Below, in pieces: positions 61,501 through 64,000 of a DNA stretch of 64,000 bases. How positions within the stretch are numbered: the first letter of the stretch is position 1; every line of letters starts with the position of its first letter. The DNA lies in the NCBI RefSeq assembly GCF_029392895.1, contig NZ_CP114200.1:434001-498000 (forward strand), in the 5' to 3' direction. The stretch comes from Streptomyces sp. 71268 (GTDB lineage: Bacteria > Actinomycetota > Actinomycetes > Streptomycetales > Streptomycetaceae). The translations under genes and the position numbers were made by a program. The notes beneath the pieces were generated by a model. That model was not told the DNA's origin, searched no databases, and was given only the letters and a program-made list of their open reading frames with translations.

Positions 61501-64000
61501 CTCGGGTTCGACCTCGCCTACGACCCCGAGTTGTTCGACCCTGCCACGGCGCGGGCCGTCGCCGACCGGCTGTGCCTGCTCCTTCGTGAGCTGGCGGCCG
61601 GCCCGGACCGGCCGCTGCGGGAGCTGGCCTGGACGACCGCCGACGAGCGCCGCCGCGTGCTGGTCGACTGGAACGGCACCCAGCGGGGGCACTCGGGGAA
61701 GACCCTGGTGGACCTGTTCGAGGCGCGGGTGGCCCGCACCCCGGACGCCGTGGCGGTGAGCGGCCCGGACGCCACCCTGACGTACTCCGAACTCGACGCC
61801 GCCGCCGGCCGGTTGGCGCACCGGCTCGCCGAGTGCGGGGCCGGCCCCGAGCGGTTCGTGGCACTCGCCCTGCCCCGTTCGACGGAGCTGCTGGTGGCGC
61901 TGCTCGCGGTGGTGCGGAGCGGGGCAGCGTACGTGCCGATCGACCCGGAGCTGCCCGCCGGCCGGATCGCCCACCTGCTGGGCGACGCGGCACCGGAGCT
62001 GCTGGTGACCACGGGCGCCGTCGCGGACCGGGTACGGGAGGCCGACTGCCCCCGGCTGCTCCTGGACGACCCCGACGTCCGGGCCGACCTGGCCCGTAGG
62101 CCCGCCGCCGGGCCGGGCCTGGCCCACCGCCCGCACCCCGGGCACCCCGCGTACGTGATCTACACCTCGGGCTCCACCGGGCTGCCCAAGGGCGTGGTGG
62201 TGCCGCACTCCAACGTGGTGCGGCTGCTGGAGCGCACCCGGGACTGGTTCGGCTTCGACGAGCACGACGTGTGGACGCTGTTCCACTCCTACGCGTTCGA
62301 CTTCTCCGTCTGGGAGATCTGGGGCGCGCTGGCGCACGGCGGGCGACTGGTCGTCGTCCCGCACGACGTGGCCAGGTCGCCGAAGGACTTCCTGCGCCTG
62401 CTGGTGGACGAGCGGGTGACGGTCCTCAACCAGACGCCGTCGGCGTTCCAGCCGCTGGTGCGCGCGGACGCCGAGCACCCGGAGCTGGGCGACCGGCTGG
62501 CGCTGCGCCGGGTGGTCTTCGGTGGCGAGGCGTTGGAGCCGGGACGGCTGACCGACTGGTACGAGCGCCACCCCGACACCGCGCCGGTGCTGGTCAACAT
62601 GTACGGCATCACCGAGACCACGGTGCACGTCACGTACGCGCCGCTGGATCGCGCCACCGTCACCGGAGCCACCTCCAGCGGCATCGGCCGTGGCATCGGT
62701 GACCTGCGGGTGTACGTGCTCGACGGCGGCCTCGCGCCGGTGCCGCACGGCGCGGTGGGCGAGATGTACGTCGCGGGAGAGGGCCTGGCCCGGGGCTACC
62801 TGAACCGGCCTGGCCTCACCGCCGCGCGCTTCGTGGCCGACCCGTTCGGCCCGGCGGGGACGCGCATGTACCGCACCGGCGACCGCGCGCGGTGGCGGGC
62901 GGACGGCACCCTGGACTACCTGGGTCGGGCCGACCAGCAGGTGAAGATCCGCGGGTTCCGCATCGAGCCGGGCGAGATCGAGGCCGCGCTGACCGCGCAC
63001 CCCGCCGTCGCCGACGCCGCGGTCGGCGTGCGCGAGGACACCCCGGGCGTGCGGCGGCTGGTCGCCCACGTCGTGGGCGCGGACCCGGCCGCGCCGCCGT
63101 CTGCCGCCACCCTGCGCGCCCACCTGGGAGAGCGGCTGCCCGCGCACATGGTGCCCGCCGCGTACGTCACCCTGGAGGCGCTGCCGCTGACCGTCAACGG
63201 CAAGCTCGACCGCCGTGCCCTGCCCGCCCCCGACCGGGACGGCTACGCCGCGACCGGCGAGCGCGTCGCTCCGCGCACCGAGGCCGAGCGGCTGGTGGCC
63301 CAGGCGTGGTCGCAGGTGCTCGGCACGGGCGAGGTCGGCGCCGATGACGGCTTCTTCGCCCTTGGCGGTGACTCGATCCTCGCCGTCCGCGTCGCCTCCC
63401 GGCTGCACGCCGCCCTCGGCGTGGAGGTCTCCCCACGGCTGTTGTTCACCCACCCCACGGTCGCGGAGCTGGCCGCGGCCCTGCCCGCCCCGAGGTCGGC
63501 CGCCGCGCCGGCCGAGGCGATCCCGGCGGCCGACCGCACCGGCCCGCTGCCGCTGTCGCCCGCCCAGCGGCGGCTGTGGTTCCTGGACCGCTTCGAGCCC
63601 GGCGGCACCACGTACGTGACGCTGTCCGCGCTGCGGCTGCGCGGCGCGCTCGACGTCCGCGCCCTGCGCGCGGCCCTCGACGGCCTGGTGGCCCGGCACG
63701 AGCCGCTGCGCACCACGTTCGCCGACGAGGACGGCCGGGCCCGCCAGCGCGTCGGACCGCCGCACCCGGTGGACCTGGCGCGCACCGACCTGTCGGCCAC
63801 GCCGCCGGACGAGCGCGCCGCCGCGCTCGACGCGCTGCTGGCCCGCGAGGCCGGCGCCCCCTTCGACCTGGCGCGCGGGCCGCTGCTGCGGGCCGGGCTC
63901 GTACGACTGGCCGCCGACGAGCACGTGTTGACGCTGGCCGTGCACCACATCGCCACCGACGGCTGGTCCTCGACCGTACTCGGCCGGGACCTGGCGGAGC
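55528..64000 (+). CDS. Second NRPS, at least modules 6-8, 3' end outside window
   Basis: The visible part has 2,824 codons and stays open to the window end. Order: C6-A6-PCP6-E6; C7-A7-PCP7; C8 (partial). The ATG at 55528 overlaps the stop of the first NRPS (ATGA); an in-frame ATG at 55543 with AGGG upstream is the alternative. Phosphopantetheine serines are Ser1052 and Ser2616. Codes: A6 DTEDMGFVDK (acidic pocket, basic residue), A7 DFWNVGMVHK (Thr). C6 and C8 are L-C-L type, C7 is D-C-L. The basic N-terminal helix ([12 protein letters not shown]) may dock on the acidic C-terminus of the first protein. No TE is visible. Confidence 0.93.
55660..60260 (+). other. NRPS module 6: C6-A6-PCP6-E6 (D-basic residue)
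   Basis: C6 has H-H-T-V-T-D-G. A6 pocket D706-T-E...D...D gives code DTEDMGFVDK; three acidic lining residues besides Asp706 predict Arg, Orn, Lys or a relative. E6 has [10 protein letters not shown] (His1239) and a 20-residue acidic/Ala insertion (about 59680-59755) after E-G-H-G-R-Q, absent from E2-E4. Confidence 0.8.
60300..63490 (+). other. NRPS module 7: C7-A7-PCP7 (Thr)
   Basis: C7 has S-H-H-L-I-L-D-G and a D-C-L opening, matching E6. A7 code DFWNVGMVHK matches the classical Thr code with one conservative change (V for I). A7 also carries N-M-Y-G-I-T-E-T-T in place of Y-G-P-T-E-T-T, common in Thr/Ser-group domains. Residue 7 is L-Thr; no E follows. Confidence 0.85.
63530..64000 (+). 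other. NRPS module 8: C8 (partial)
   Basis: An L-C-L-type condensation domain opens [14 protein letters not shown] and reaches H-H-I-A-T-D-G-W before the window ends. At least one more module follows, so the peptide has eight or more residues. Confidence 0.85.

Overview
The window is about 73% GC actinomycete DNA with strong G/C preference at third codon positions, many GTG starts, GTGA/ATGA stop-start overlaps and GC-rich hairpin terminators. Gene content (lnt, uppP, ung, DinB, twin-arginine signal, stand-alone PBP-type thioesterase, giant NRPS genes) points to Streptomyces or a close relative. All calls come from reading the sequence; no database was searched.

Region 1 (1-22.1 kb) is chromosomal housekeeping and accessory metabolism: a VOC protein (5' cut by the window edge), gamma-carbonic-anhydrase-like protein, a divergent DoxX/TetR pair around an inverted-repeat operator, a Cmx/CmrA-type exporter, a DUF4442 thioesterase, a Pro/Gln-rich membrane protein, an EntS-like exporter, a spermidine-synthase-like protein, a divergent EF-Tu paralogue with degraded GTPase motifs, a VTT/DedA membrane protein, uppP, DUF1992, a CoA-transferase, lnt, a Gfo/Idh/MocA oxidoreductase, DinB, a helical-repeat (TPR-like) protein, ung and two short-chain dehydrogenases.

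Region 2 (22.1-32.1 kb) is patchier: a HipA-like/DUF3037 pair, a dead tyrosine-integrase scar, an alpha/beta-hydrolase/membrane-protein pair, the tail of a lost S8 peptidase, a Phd-like/DUF6461-like fusion, a Tat-exported beta-propeller, two adjacent UV-repair genes (spore-photoproduct-lyase-like and T4 endonuclease V-like), a TetR/DUF6463 operon next to a perfect palindrome, an orphan ORF and a flavin reductase.

Region 3 (32.1-64.0 kb, running off the end) is the left part of a nonribosomal peptide cluster. A gene-free, relatively AT-rich 1.9-kb stretch precedes a co-directional cytochrome P450, a 451-aa PBP-type (SurE-like) thioesterase/cyclase, a five-module NRPS of 6,194 aa and a second NRPS whose ATG overlaps the stop of the first. 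The visible line is A-PCP | C-A-PCP-E | C-A-PCP-E | C-A-PCP-E | C-A-PCP || C-A-PCP-E | C-A-PCP | C... Hand-read specificity codes give X1, D-Y2, D-Val3, D-Y4, X5, D-basic6, Thr7, residue 8 onward. Modules 1 and 5 have the same code and modules 2 and 4 differ at one position, so the first protein makes a pentapeptide block that is symmetric in residue type and stereochemistry (L-D-D-D-L). No starter C domain and no in-line TE is seen. With the PBP-type enzyme this predicts a non-lipidated peptide of at least eight residues, cyclised head-to-tail in trans, probably tailored by the P450. I do not recognise it as a named compound.
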